Origin: Malus domestica
Lineage: Eukaryota > Streptophyta > Magnoliopsida > Rosales > Rosaceae
NCBI RefSeq assembly: GCF_042453785.1
Contig: NC_091669.1
Location: 30,583,001-30,647,000 of the forward strand
Reading direction: 5' to 3'
DNA: 64,000 bases
Numbering within the stretch: the stretch's first letter is position 1; each line of letters starts with the position of its first letter. Below, piece after piece: positions 36,579-48,434 of the stretch. Made by a program: the position numbers and the translations under genes. The notes under the pieces are model-generated. The model was not told where the DNA came from. It was given only the letters and a program-made list of their open reading frames with translations, and searched no databases.

Positions 36579-37170
36579 GAGCAACTCCAACACATCAAGG
36601 TCCCTTAGGGCAACCGGCAATTGAATAACCTCTAGTGAACAGTAATTGCCTTTAATGAATATAAATTGTCTTTTGCATCTCCACCCCTAAACTGAATAGC
36701 CACGGTAATATGCAATAAAATATTAGTACTTGTATTTTATAAAAAAATAAAAAATTATTTTATTTTAAATTTCGGATATGATTTTAATCGGTCTTATTGT
36801 CCCACATTTCATTAAATAAGAAATTACAACCCAAAGTATTTGAGAAAATATAAAATTGTGGTATAAGGAAGAAGATAATGATAAGATATTTATAGAAAAA
36901 TTAAATCTTTTTTTTTAATTTTTAAATTTTTTTCGGATTTTTTATTAATTGTTTACATTTTTTTAAAAAAAATTATTAATTTTTTTACGTGGTTGACGTT
37001 AGCCATGCAACACACAGGCCTTAGCCTCTCAGGCCATTAATTCGAGCCGAGCCTCTCACTTGGGCCCCCCCCTTAGTCCAATTGCCCGCATGGGTTGGAG
37101 CAGGGAGAGGGAGGCAATTGGATGAAATCATTGCCATTCCATCGGGCTATCCACACCAGTGGAGCTACTC
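36579..37170. mobile_element. PIF/Harbinger-type MITE, second family member
   Basis: Termini GAGCAACTCC and GGAGCTACTC are near-inverted copies with TAA on both sides (36576-36578, 37171-37173). The ends resemble the MITE at 3854-4614. The inner part contains CAATTGCC(T/C)-type inverted blocks and an AT-rich core. Confidence 0.7.
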
Positions 37171-37173
37171 TAA

Positions 37174-38748
37174 GTACATTTTATTTGAATTATAGGTAGT
37201 CTGTTCAAAAGTTTTTCTGTCGAGGAAAATATATCAACATAAAATATAAAAAATGTATCAGTTAATAACAGTGAGAAGCCAAATTAAACCGTCGTTTAGA
37301 TGTACAATGCATTTGTTTTCTTTTTAAGAAATATATGTCACGAGGTTTGTAGTTCAGTTGTTTAGTATCCACCTTTGTTTAACAAGGTTTTGGGTATGAG
37401 CAACTTTCTGGTGTGTCTAAAACACGATTATGTGGTGTTATCATGTCAAATTATAACATGTGTATTTGATTTTATTAATATCTTTAAAAGTGAAATATAT
37501 TAATTACATCGTCTGCTCTTACTATAATACGTGAAATAACATAACACATAACTTGTGTTCATGTTACTCTTAAATTTATTTTTTCCCGGATTCTCAATCT
37601 TCAATTTTGCTTGTATCCATACAGCTTCGAGGAACTTTCGGGTCCCAAGAAAATCTACATTAAGAGTTAAAAGTTGAAAACATCTAGACTCAAGATTTCT
37701 TTTGTCACGTTGAATATTCTTCTTCTCCCTTCGTCCGAGCTATTGGACAACTTTGCCACTTTTGGTAACACAGAGGAAATGCTCAATTGATGTTGACAAA
37801 TCACCAACATAAGATGATTAAAAAATAAAAATAAAAAGATAAAAATATACAAGATTACTCTCTTAATTTTAAATTAATAGCTCTAAATGTTAATGAGTTC
37901 TTTCGTGATTTTATTAGGGATATTTTGGTGCAGTCAAAACATTCAGCTGCTTTCGAATTGAGTACAATTTCAATTTCATTTGATTTTTTGTTACGTCAGT
38001 TTTGGTCTTGAAAATAAAATATATTTAAAATCCTTACATTTAAATCTTTAAATGCCTTTATCTACAATAAATCTTACAGAATTTTTAAAAAAAAAAAAAA
38101 ACTCGTTTACAACAAATCTTGCAAGTTCATCAAAACTTAAAAAGAAACATTGTTTGAGGTAGATAAAAAAAAGTGTATTGTAGTTGGATATTATAATTAA
38201 TCTACGATAGAGGTAGATTATAAAAGAAATGTGATATAATAGATAAATAATTTGTGTTACTGGTAGATTATGAACAAAAACCTATCATATAGATCTATAC
38301 ATGAGAGATGGATTATAAAAAAAAAAAAAAAAAAAAAGGGAAAACTTGATATAAGTCCTTTTTTTTAGCAAATAGTAGGAATAGTCCAATTTATTAAAAA
38401 TAAGTCCAATTCCTTAAATTTAATTATTTAATTATTTAATTATCAATAATTATCTATTCAACGATAAGATTTATTTTAAAAATCAAATTTCTTCCTAATT
38501 ATCTCTTTGATTATTTCTTTTTATTTTTATTTTTTTTGTTATTTTAGGTCCTCCTACTTTAAACTCTATTTATAGATTTTATTTTTAATTTTTATAATCA
38601 ACCTATGTCATAGGTTAATTATTTTTATGTATATATATGACAGATTCTTTTTTATAATGAATGTGTCACAAATTAATGTGTTTTGTTTGTAGGTATATTA
38701 TGCTCTTTCCTACCTTTTAGTTAGATTTCATATCTCACTCACAGGTAT
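37174..38748. other. AT-rich gene-free stretch
   Basis: Poly-A runs at 38086-38100 and 38321-38337. Repeated 'ATA-GATTATAAA' phrases at 38160-38320 look like slipped low-complexity DNA. No gene seen. Confidence 0.6.
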
Positions 38749-39400
38749 TGTAACATCCCACATCGCCTAGGGGAATGGATCCTCTAAGCCTTATATGCAT
38801 ATTCCCATCTTTACCTAGTACGAGGCATTTTGGGAGCTCACTGGCTTCAGGTCCAATCGGAACTCCGAAGTTAAGCGAGTTCTCACGAGAGCAATCCCGT
38901 GATGGGTGACCCACTGGGAATTTTTTATGTGAGTTCCCAAAAACAAAACCGGGAGGGCATGGTCAAGTGCCAAAGCGGACAATATCGTGCTACGGTGGAG
39001 TTGAGCCTGAGATGTGGTGGGGGCCCGGACCGGGATGTGACAATTTTGTATTAGAGCTCTGGTTGAAAATGTGCCGACGAGGACGTCGGGCCCCTAAGGG
39101 GATGGATTGTAACATCACACATCGCCCAAGGGAGTGGATCCTCTAAGCCTTATATGTCTATTCCCATCTTTACCTAGCATGAGGCCTTTTGGGAGCTCAC
39201 TGGCTTTGGGTCCCATTGGAACTTCGAAGTTAAGCGAGTTCTCACTAGAGCAATCCCATGATGGGTGACCCACTGGGAAGTTCTCGTGTGAGTTTCCAGA
39301 AACAAAATTGTGAGGGCGTGGTCGGGGCCCAAAGCGGACAATATCGTGCTATGGTGGAGTCGAGCTAAGATGTGGTGGGGGCCCGAGCTGGGATGTGACA
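38749..39400 (+). mobile_element. Complete Cassandra TRIM with two LTRs
   Basis: The two direct LTRs are 38749-39042 and 39108-39400, starting TGTAACATC and ending GATGTGACA. A 65-bp internal segment contains a tRNA-Met-type primer site (TTTGTATTAGAGC) and a purine tract (AAGGGGATGGA). Each LTR carries a 5S-rRNA-like core with AGTTAAGCGAG and GATGGGTGACCCACTGGGAA. It has no coding capacity, as expected. The LTRs differ at several percent of positions by eye. Flanking pentamers GGTAT and TGTAT nearly match. It looks structurally whole. Confidence 0.92.
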
Positions 39401-39924
39401 TGTATAATATATATTCATATATTTGTTACTTGGGTTAAGGTAGAATGTTTTGCAGATAATATATGTTAGTATATTAGTTTTTTTTTTTGTTGTTGTAAGA
39501 TATTAATTAGATTTTTTGGAGTTGAAAAATGCATAATATTAGAAGATTTTAATTGATTTAAAATATTTTTAAAAATATAAAATAAGTATAAAAAAAATAA
39601 AAACATGTAATTAGATAACTGGACTCACTCCTAAAAATCATCTATTTTTTTGGACCTAGATCTAAAAGCCCCTAAAAAAATGGTGATATGTAGGCAATAA
39701 TATGTAATAGAGGTAGAATAAAAAAAGATAATGGTAAATTAATAACAAAAAAAAATTGTGGAAAGGTAGATTAAACCTGTGATGGAGGTAGAATATACAA
39801 AAATTAACTACTTCGAATAAAAATATTTTCCCCTGCAGTTATCAAATGATAGTAGTCAACATATAGCAATGTATAAAAGAAGAACGACCATCAAAATTAA
39901 CACAACAAAAACAAAGAAGAAAAT

Positions 39925-40446
39925 TATCGGCCTTCTTAACCGAGTGGATAAGTGTGCAAGCGTTAATCCTCTCGGCTTCATCGGAATTAGCCGACATGTG
40001 GTTTCGTTCTCGGAGTAGTTTGGTTTAGCTAATTTTAATTTAGTTTAGTTCTGCCGTCTCGCCTAGCGAGGTATTGTGTGGTTGGATATGGTTTTCGCAT
40101 TTGAGTGGTGTGATTTGATGTCGTCTACTTTCAATGGCTTTATGTGGTCTCATTTTCACGATGATTTTATGCGGCCTCGCAATTCGGCGGTGACCTTTTG
40201 CAGTTGCTGATACAAGTCTGTTATACCTATCATCTTGTGAGCCTGTGACAGTTTGTACAGGTGGCATGTGAAGTTTTCGTATATATGGTAGCAATTTAGG
40301 TGTTTACTATTGTTGTCTTGTTTGAGCAAATTCACCTTAGACTATTTTCTTGGTCAATGTAATATTATACCCACGTGACACCTATGTATTGTTTCAGATG
40401 ATTAATAAAATACCAACCTATCGTTGCTTGTAAAAAAAAAAAAAAA
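39925..40446 (+). mobile_element. A-tailed retroposed sequence, possibly L1 LINE 3' end
   Basis: The stretch ends in a run of about 16 A at 40431-40446, preceded by AATAAAATACC and a T/G-rich 3'UTR-like segment. This is how plant L1 3' ends and processed copies look. No coding match. The left border is uncertain. Confidence 0.35.
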
Positions 40447-40745
40447 ATCTCATCTTCCCAACCGATGAACTCAAACAATCTCTCTCTTCTTCTCTGCCAT
40501 TTCAATACGACATCTTTCTCTATATTTATTTATAGATTCTTGAAGAAATAAGGAATTTGAAATTTTGAACTTGCTTCTTGCTGGAGAATGTTGCATAAAT
40601 TTTAAATTTTAATTTTCTATGAGAATCTATGCAAAAAGTTGGTCCTCTTATGGCTGCCAATGGCCATTCAATCCATGGTTACCGACTGGAGTTTTTACGA
40701 TTGTTGCCTCTGAGTCCATTGGACAGGAGAGACGAGACATGTAGA

Positions 40746-40839
40746 GAAGAAGAAGAAGAAGAAGAAGAAGAAGAAGAAGAAGAAGAAGAAGAAGAAGAAG
40801 AAGAAGAAGAAGAAGAAGAAGAAGAAGAAGAAGAAGAAG
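40746..40839 (+). repeat. (GAA)31 microsatellite
   Basis: Uninterrupted GAA/AAG triplets, the longest simple repeat in the window. They are followed by (GA)n. The open frames over it (poly-Glu on plus, poly-Ser on minus) are artefacts of the repeat. Confidence 0.95.
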
Positions 40840-40849
40840 GAGAGAGAGA

Positions 40850-41825
40850 GAGATTGTTTGAGTTCATCATTCATCGTGTTAGGGTTAAAGAGAGGTTAGA
40901 AAAGAGAGAACAATTTCAACATCTTTACTTTTATTTGAGTGGACCAAAATAAGAATGTTAATTGCAGGATAAAAATAACACGCGTTCAACAAGACTTATT
41001 TTTGAGGCGAGTCCGTCTAACATCTCTTTTTAGTGAAACACAATTCATACACAACAAAAGTACATTAAACTTGTGCATGTAAGATTAGTGTAATATTGTA
41101 GTGTTGCATGCATATATCACATATTTGTAAAAGTAAATTATGTTTCATATATGGCTTTTATTTGCAACTTTTCTATTATTATGTGTCACTAAAGTACTGC
41201 AATCACATAAAAGACCAAATACTCATATACATTCATATTTTGTTTTGTTTGCAATGTTTATTTCTTTGAACAACGATTTAGAAAGAAAAAAAACAATGAG
41301 TTCAAATTCGAGTCACTAAAGAACTACAAACATTAAGACAATAGTTTTTATTTATTTTTCGTTTGACTAAAGGACGGTAAATTGAGTAAAAAAGCAATGC
41401 TTCCAATCTTCTTTATATTTAGAAATCCTGTCTGGACCAAGAATCGTAATTAGTTGCTATAAATAATTCATACACAAATTACGTAATTACATAAAGGAAT
41501 ATTCAAATTTCAGCGTAAACAGAGAACCAATGCTTTAGCTAATTCGACCAAATTCATATACCAACTACAAAACAAGGTTAACAAAAAGAGAAAAACAAAC
41601 AATAACATAATTCAATGGAAAGAACGAATAATAAAAAAATTAAAAATTAAAAGAAAAGATTTTTAAAGGAAAAAGAAAAAAGGGATCAATGGATGGGTGC
41701 CACGTATGTGAGAGAGAGAAGGAAAGGGGAAGGAGAAGGGAACCGTGCGTGAAGAGCAAAGTGGTTGATGGATTTTTTAATTTTTTATTATCAAATAATG
41801 GTTTCTCGAAGACGTAGTATGTTTT
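40850..41825. other. Upstream flank of the RMA gene
   Basis: AT-rich, no mobile element recognised. 41690-41765 has GAGAGAGAGAAGG purine runs, as are common in plant promoters. Confidence 0.4.
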
Positions 41826-41830
41826 GTCTG

Positions 41831-41838
41831 TATATATA
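41831..41838 (+). promoter_or_regulatory. TATA box of the RMA gene
   Basis: TATATATA followed by a strongly CT-rich leader (CCCTCTCCCCTCCCTC) up to about 41995. A start near 41865 is likely. Confidence 0.5.
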
Positions 41839-42036
41839 TCCCTCTCCCCTCCCTCTTTCCTCCTCATCTTGCACCTTCCCATTCCCTTCATCCTCCTCGC
41901 TCTCCAATCTCCATATTCCAAGACCCATTACCCGCAGCGCTCTCTCTCCTCTCTCTCTGTTTGTCCATTGACGCTCTGCTTCCAAAGCTCACAGAGAAAA
42001 GAAAACCCACCAAAACCCACCTCTCACATCTTGCTG

Positions 42037-42913
42037 GTATGCACTCAACTTCCCTCTATCTGTTCCTTGTTTTGTTTGTGGGGCTTCCTTCTCTTTGAAT
42101 GGTTTTTCCTATTGGGTTGTTGTGTTTTTGGATTCTCGAGCTGATTAATCGTCCAGGGATTTCAGCTCAAGGATCAAAAGGGATTCTGGCCTCTTCTTTT
42201 TTGCTTTGGGTTTTGGTTGATTATATGTGAAGCAGGATTCTGGAACTCTATTACATGTACAAGAACAGCAAAAAAGTGACACAACTTGCATACAACATTA
42301 GTTGCTTTGATCTGTCGTGTTTTAGGCTGCCTAGTTCACCTGTTTTCTCAAACAAGATTGTCTCTACTAGTCAACCTTAAGCATTGAAAACATAGGTATT
42401 GCTGGCCTTTCTGTTCGTCTTCGATTACGATCTGGTTTCTGAACGTTTCTGCTCTATGAACATGGAAAATATTCATTAAATATTGAGAGAGAAATTAAAA
42501 TTTTTTTTGTTGTTTAAATATTGAATAAATATTTGAGAGAGAATTTAAAATGTTTTTGTTGTTTAAGCCCTTCTAGAAGGGCTGCTGATAATTGATAAAT
42601 ATACTCGATCTGATCTTACTGTTTGGTTTAACTTTTCTGCACTAATTTGATTATTTATATATTGGTGGTGTTACTTTTGTTTCAACTTTTCCCTTTTTTT
42701 TTTTTTTTTTTCAAACTTTTGGTCCAATGGTTTTTAATCGCGTAAATTTTGATGCTTTCTTGTTGTCGTCTCGTTGCCATGATTGATGCTTTGAAGTCTT
42801 GTTGATTGCATTTAGGCATCTTTCTCTAGCCTTTCGCATGGACGGCTTTGAACTTTCGTTAGAAGCTGATTTTTAGACCATGTTTCTAACGTTCTTGTTT
42901 TTCCATGTCTCAG
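42037..42913 (+). other. Probable 5'UTR intron of the RMA gene
   Basis: Donor TTGCTG|GTATGC at 42037 and acceptor CCATGTCTCAG|ATT at 42913 bracket a T-rich 877-bp segment between the TATA-led leader and the start codon 41 bp downstream. Leader introns are common in this type of gene. Borders are predicted from consensus only. Confidence 0.55.
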
Positions 42914-42954
42914 ATTTACGCAGCTCCCAAATACTAGTTTCTCGATCGGTTAAG

Positions 42955-43731
42955 ATGGCTACAGAGCAGCTTTTTCCAGAGGTTGTGGCTCAAGATAACT
43001 CCATTGGACAAGATAAATGTTCCTTTGAAAAATGGAATACCGTATCTGATGGAGTCGCGGACTCCGACAACAAATCCTGTGGCACCTTCGACTGCAGCAT
43101 CTGCTTAGACTCTGTGCAGGATCCTGTGGTCACCCTCTGCGGTCACCTCTACTGCTGGCCTTGCATATACAAGTGGCTTCAGTTCCAAAGCCCGTCTTCC
43201 GAAAACCAAGATGAGCAGAAACAGCCCCAGTGCCCTGTATGCAAAGCTGAAGTCTCCGAGTCCTCTCTAGTCCCACTCTACGGCCGCGGACAAACAACCA
43301 AACCCCCAAAGCCCTCGAAAGGCAAGGCTCCTCATCTTGGTATAGTGATTCCGAGAAGACCCTTTCGTCCTTGTGGGGCTGACACACCGCGATCAGCCCG
43401 GACACCCACCAGTCAATACGTTACTCCGCAACTTCATCATCGGAGTTCTCCTTACGGTTCACAACTAAACAGTCCCCTACAAGACCCAATGAATAGTCCT
43501 GGCGTCGCCACAACCGCGATCAATCCAGGAGCTGACATGTTTGGTGAAATGGTATATGCAAGGGTTTTTGGCAACTCGTTAACAAACTTGTATACCAATT
43601 CGAATTCGTATAATCTGGCGGGGAGCGGTAGTCCGAGGGTTAGAAGGCATGTAATGCAGGCTGATAAGTCGCTCAGCAGAATATGTTTTTTTCTCTTCTG
43701 TTGCTTTATGCTGTGCCTTGTTTTGTTCTGA
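42955..43731 (+). CDS. RMA-type membrane-anchored RING E3 ubiquitin ligase
   Basis: Single coding exon, 258 aa. A C3HC4 RING finger spans residues 47-96. Its ligands are C47, C50, C62, H64, C67, C70, C93 and C96, seen as [24 protein letters not shown] and CPVC. It is followed by the VPLYGRG segment typical of RMA/RNF5 relatives, a long Pro/Ser-rich linker with [12 protein letters not shown], and a hydrophobic C-terminal tail anchor ([16 protein letters not shown], about 243-258). This layout is that of RING-membrane-anchor proteins, which sit in the ER membrane with the RING in the cytosol and ubiquitinate membrane proteins for degradation. The start is the ATG behind the predicted leader intron; a longer upstream frame would read through the intron acceptor. 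Complete and undamaged. The exact member (RMA1/2/3) is not settled. Confidence 0.93.
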   Translation: MATEQLFPEVVAQDNSIGQDKCSFEKWNTVSDGVADSDNKSCGTFDCSICLDSVQDPVVTLCGHLYCWPCIYKWLQFQSPSSENQDEQKQPQCPVCKAEVSESSLVPLYGRGQTTKPPKPSKGKAPHLGIVIPRRPFRPCGADTPRSARTPTSQYVTPQLHHRSSPYGSQLNSPLQDPMNSPGVATTAINPGADMFGEMVYARVFGNSLTNLYTNSNSYNLAGSGSPRVRRHVMQADKSLSRICFFLFCCFMLCLVLF

Positions 43732-44835
43732 ACAAATTTTTACCTCCCTTGCCTGATTGTAACCCTGTAAAAATGAGTAGAAAGATTACATGAAAGACGT
43801 GCGGATTCAACCAGATGAGTGTGTTGCTAATTTTATGTCAATGGTTGAAATAGTTTCTATCTTCTTCTTTTTTTCTCTCGTCGCACGTTTAGGAGAAACC
43901 AGATAGCTCCGGAGTTCCGGGTGTATACGTCTGGTTACAAGGCAGATTCTCTACCGCGTTATTGAATTTTTATGCTCCAACATACACACTACAATATAGA
44001 TGTTTAATTTGGAATGATTAGATTGCAGTTTTGGTTGGTTTTGTTGTTGTGATGAATGTGGGAAGCTAATTCTTGCTTGATTGGGATAGCTTCCGGGGAA
44101 AGAACGAGTTCCGGACAGAGATGCCGCAATTCTGCCAGGCCTAAAGGGCTAAGGCACGAAAAAGACGGAATATCCAACAAAAATTAACATTTAATTTAAC
44201 AAATTTAACTTGAAAAGAAGCATTCTAGCCAAGTTTTAACTTAAGCTTGGGAGATTTCTATTGGTGAAAACTACGTGTTCTGATATCCGACTCGAACTTC
44301 ATTTCTTAACAATTTTTTTGCACACTTCATTCCTTAACTATTTCTACTTAAACACATACATTATCGATAATATTTGATCACGAATAGTGTGGATTCATTA
44401 CCTTAAGCACACGCCACTGTATATGAAGACTAAGTTAAGATGTGGTCCATCCAAATTACATAATTCTTGAGATGGTTAGATTTTCTTAGATTAGCTAGTT
44501 TATTACCATAATTATGCTTCTTCAAGGGTAGTGATGGAATTGAGTATTTAGATTGACCTTATAATTTCAATCTATAATAATTTGTGGTGCTTTGGAATAT
44601 AAAAATACTTTAGTTTTTTTAACTATTAAATCTTGATTTTCATGAATCAAAATAATAATAATAATAATAATAACGCTTAAAAATTCAAAATATCTGATAC
44701 TCGAAGGATCATAGAAAATCCTCTAACTCTAATCATTATCCTTATCAAACTATCCGACGAGGCATGTCCTCCTCTTTCCTACCACCTCTTTTCAAGTTTT
44801 CAAGTAACACATAGGCCCACCCATTTGCAACACAA

Positions 44836-45055
44836 CCTAAAGCAAAACATACACTCGTGGTGGACCTTGTAGGGTAGGCACCTAAACATCAAAGGTGTTA
44901 TCAAGAAATTATTTTGGAAGTTTAGTATATCACGTAACATACTGACCTAAAGCAAAACATACACTCGTGGTGGACCTTGTAGGGTAGGCACCTAAACATC
45001 AAAGGTGTTACCAAGAAATTATTTTGGAAGTTTAGTATATCACGTAACATACTGA
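44836..45055 (+). repeat. 110-bp tandem duplication
   Basis: 44836-44945 and 44946-45055 are identical except for one position seen by eye (start CCTAAAGCAAAACATACACT). Very recent. Confidence 0.95.
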
Positions 45056-45689
45056 TATGGTTCATAAGTTTATCAAAATTATAATATGTTTACAAACCAA
45101 ATTCTCAAATGAAAAATTACAGTTACATCACGTGGTGAATCAGATACATACAAGAATTCTTCCGAGGGATAACCAGATGGCAGAGAACCCTATAGGAAAA
45201 GTAGTCGACTCGTTTTGAAAGCCTTCGGCGACTTTGGGTAAATGACAAGTCTACGCTTGGATGGTGCCAAAACCAAAAGGGCCACCACCACGTAGGTTGT
45301 GGGCAAAGGATATCACGGATGAGCACTCACTACATGGCCAGTAATATGACAACCAAAATATTAAAAGACTTCTGGATCTAATTACATGGGATACTTTTGT
45401 GCTCTACAAAAACAAAAAACATAAAAGAGTTTTCTACCAGTGTATATCGAGAAGCCATGGCCCAGCGACATGCTTGGCCCCATGAATCCGGCTGTTGTTG
45501 AAGAAAGCAGGCGAAACTCACAGAAGAAGACAATAGGCAGATGGGGTCGTGAGACCAGCATGCACTGGATCACCATTGTGAACACGGAATTCTGAAAGAC
45601 ATGTCACCTAACAAACTTTTTTAACATCATCAGTGCTTGCATATTACTGTAGAATTATTAGAAAGATGGGTCAAAAAGTTCACTTCCAG

Positions 45690-45797
45690 CAACACCGATA
45701 TTATCCTTAACTTGTTAATTACCACCTGCACAATCCATTAGGTACATCAATATTGTCCACAACTTGTTAATTACCACATGCACAATCCGTCAGGTGT
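45690..45797 (+). repeat. About 54-bp tandem duplication
   Basis: Two units share AACTTGTTAATTACCAC(C/A)TG and CACAATCC(A/G)T. Confidence 0.75.
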
Positions 45798-46369
45798 GAT
45801 GTTTTATCACAAAGGCTTCGGTGTTAGTTAGAGTGGTGTTAGGATATTTAAACTCTTCTTTTTTTAGAGATACGGTTGATGTGGAATATTTCAACAATTA
45901 CTAGGTGTGTGATTTTATTACAAAAAACCTCATTGATTCTAGATGCAAATTTTCCACATATAACTTGTAAGTTGTTTGTTATATCTCCGGTGTGTGGTTA
46001 TATTCTCCAATACAAGACTATTGCTAATGCATCAATCACATTATTAGTGATATTTTGTTTTTGTTTCTTGTTTCCGGATGAACAGAATCAAAACCAATTG
46101 TGACAATGTGGCATATGAATCGTTATTTCAATCCCACTGGGAATAATAGAATTTGAGATTTATGAACAGTTGTTGCATGGTCACCTCAACCAAATTCCAA
46201 CACAATCTCTAATATAATTGCAGGCCTAGCTTTGAAGGACAATGATTTCGATTTCTAGCAAATGCAAGGACTTCACGTCAATGCAAGTTGGTGAGAGGAT
46301 TAAATCATCCGTTCATCACTTCATTCTTTCCGCAACATGATATTCGCACACTCGTTTTTATTTTAGGAA

Positions 46370-46512
46370 CTTTAACAAAAAGTTTCCGGTATTGTTCATT
46401 TTAACGAAAAATCACATTTTTACACTAAAAAGTCAATCCTAGTACTATTCACTTTACCCTTTTTTTTGTCTTTATCATTAAAACTCAAAGTTTTCAAGTC
46501 ATTTTCATTAGT
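46370..46512 (+). repeat. Dispersed repeat, copy 2
   Basis: Same block order as 35722-35875: ATTGTTCATTTTAACGAAAA, TACACTAAAAAGTCAATCC, GTACTATTCACTTTACCC, TTTTCATTAGTTTTC. Confidence 0.7.
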
Positions 46513-46646
46513 TTTCTTTTTTATTCGATTGTCGAATTGAATAAATTGATAAACATCAAAGGGCAGAAGTTAATAGGGGTATGTGAATGGCACCACCATT
46601 TTTATTTGACTAATATACGACATCATTTCTCTTTACATGCAAATTA

Positions 46647-46684
<38 letters not shown>

Positions 46685-46756
46685 AACTTAAGTTAGTTAT
46701 TAAAAGTATAAGAAGAAAATGATTGCTCACATGTCATATTTGATTTGTGAGTAAGA

Positions 46757-47026
46757 AGTAAAAATTAGCGATGCAAAAAACCCTCAATAATTTTGAAAAT
46801 GTGTCGACAATAATATATTGATATTCTTATCCACGACTATATTATTTAAACATAACGATTAGAACATTTATTTTAGAAATAAAGAGTCTTAAGTAAAAAT
46901 TAGCAATGGAAAAAATCCTCAATAATTTTGAAAATGTGTCAACAACATATTGATATTCTTATCCATGACTATATTATTTGAACATAATGATTAGATATCG
47001 ACCATTAGAAACATTTATTTTAGAAA
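46757..47026 (+). repeat. 135-bp tandem duplication
   Basis: Units start AGTAAAAATTAGC(G/A)ATG at 46757 and 46892. Both contain CCTCAATAATTTTGAAAATG and ATTGATATTCTTATCCA. Roughly 10% diverged with small indels. Confidence 0.85.
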
Positions 47027-48062
47027 CGTATGAGGGTTGTATAGCTGGAGTAAAGAAGTTGAAGTATTTTGCAAAAGGAGATTGTGACAACAATTTTGAG
47101 TCTAGTGGGGTTTTTGGACCGTTTGATGTGCATTTGGAATCTATGGCAGTTTATGTTGTCATTTTCTCGTTCCCTCATTTGTGTTCGTTGGTTTTCTAAA
47201 TGCTAGAGCAGCCTAGAGTTTTTTTAATACGTCGATAACCTTGATTTTTTTCTTTCAAAAAAGTAAAAATTTATACTAAATAGAGAACACTTTACATGTA
47301 CAGATAGATTACCATGTAGCGTCTCGTACCAATAAGAACATGGGAATAAAAAATTCACACATTTTTATTTCATTGCAAGACGTTATCGTAACAATGTACT
47401 CATGTCATATAAGTTTTTATCCACACAATAATCCAACTTTAATAAATTAGTATCAAATTTGTTATAAATAAAATTCGAATCCAAAATCTCTTTCTTATAA
47501 ATAAAAATAAATACCACTAAATTTGAGAAAATGACTGCTTTGAGTGAATACTTTGATTAAACGATGATTAGCCAACGTAGTCCAACACTGATTTCGTCAA
47601 ATGTCAAAAAATCACATCAACCTTATTGACTTGCTACCCAAATTGCAGACTTTGATCTCCATGCAATAATGCCACTGGACCTGCTCCCCATTATTTCTGA
47701 AAGAATTTTACATAATTTCTTATCCCTGTTTTCCTCATCTTTTGTGGGCCCCGGTTGTGTCAATTAAATGAAAACTTACGCCATATGATGTCATTGTAAC
47801 GGTGTCCTAAATCAATAAACGCGATTTCATGTGAACAAGTTAAAGTACACGGCATCGTGCAATAGGCTTAGGACATCGTCATCCCGGCCTACCAGCTTTA
47901 TATTAGGCACAGATTTATCTGCATCATTCGATATCCTTAGTGACAAACACCTCGTATCATTCAGTATTTGCATTCTCTGAATCATTAAATTAAACGCTAT
48001 CGTGATTTATCCGAATGCGATTCTAACTTCTGTAAGTTTTAATTACACAGCATGCATAAGAT

Positions 48063-48135
48063 TATATGTTATAAGAACCAATTACGGACAATAGGCAATA
48101 TATGTTATAAGAACCGATAACGAACAATAGGCAAT
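48063..48135 (+). repeat. 36-bp tandem duplication
   Basis: Two units of TATATGTTATAAGAACC followed by AATAGGCAAT. Confidence 0.8.
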
Positions 48136-48434
48136 GACGAAAAGAACAACCCACACTTCATTTCCTCTTTCGCATTGTTCTTGATGTCAGCTTATTTTAA
48201 ATTTTTGTGGTTAAATGAAAATCTGTACAAACGTACTCAATCCACCTGAAATACAACGATGACACGAAAGAGAACAAACCTTCCTTTAGTTCTGCTGAAA
48301 AAGAAATATGGCGTGGACGTTCGCCTTTTGTTGGTTATAGAACCAAACACCCTCTACAGAATGAAAACTGGTGCTATTATCAACCCCTCTGCAATAGTAG
48401 ATTTCATCAAATCCTCCCAGATGACTATCCTCTT

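Larger units (their letters stand above)
43732..48434. other. Gene-free stretch between RMA and PPR genes
   Basis: Holds the RMA 3'UTR, an (ATA)n run at 44650-44672, (TA)n/(TG)n at 46650-46684 and several short tandem duplications listed separately. Frames such as 45123-45326 and 46978-47199 have no known domain. Confidence 0.5.

Noticed and set aside
39930-40000. tRNA-Ser or tRNA-Leu-like sequence (CCGAGTGGATAAG)
   Set aside because: Only a D-arm-like phrase is present; no matching T-arm or acceptor stem.
40629-40952. Frame with a long poly-Glu run (and poly-Ser on the other strand)
   Set aside because: Artefact of the (GAA)n microsatellite; flanking residues show no gene.
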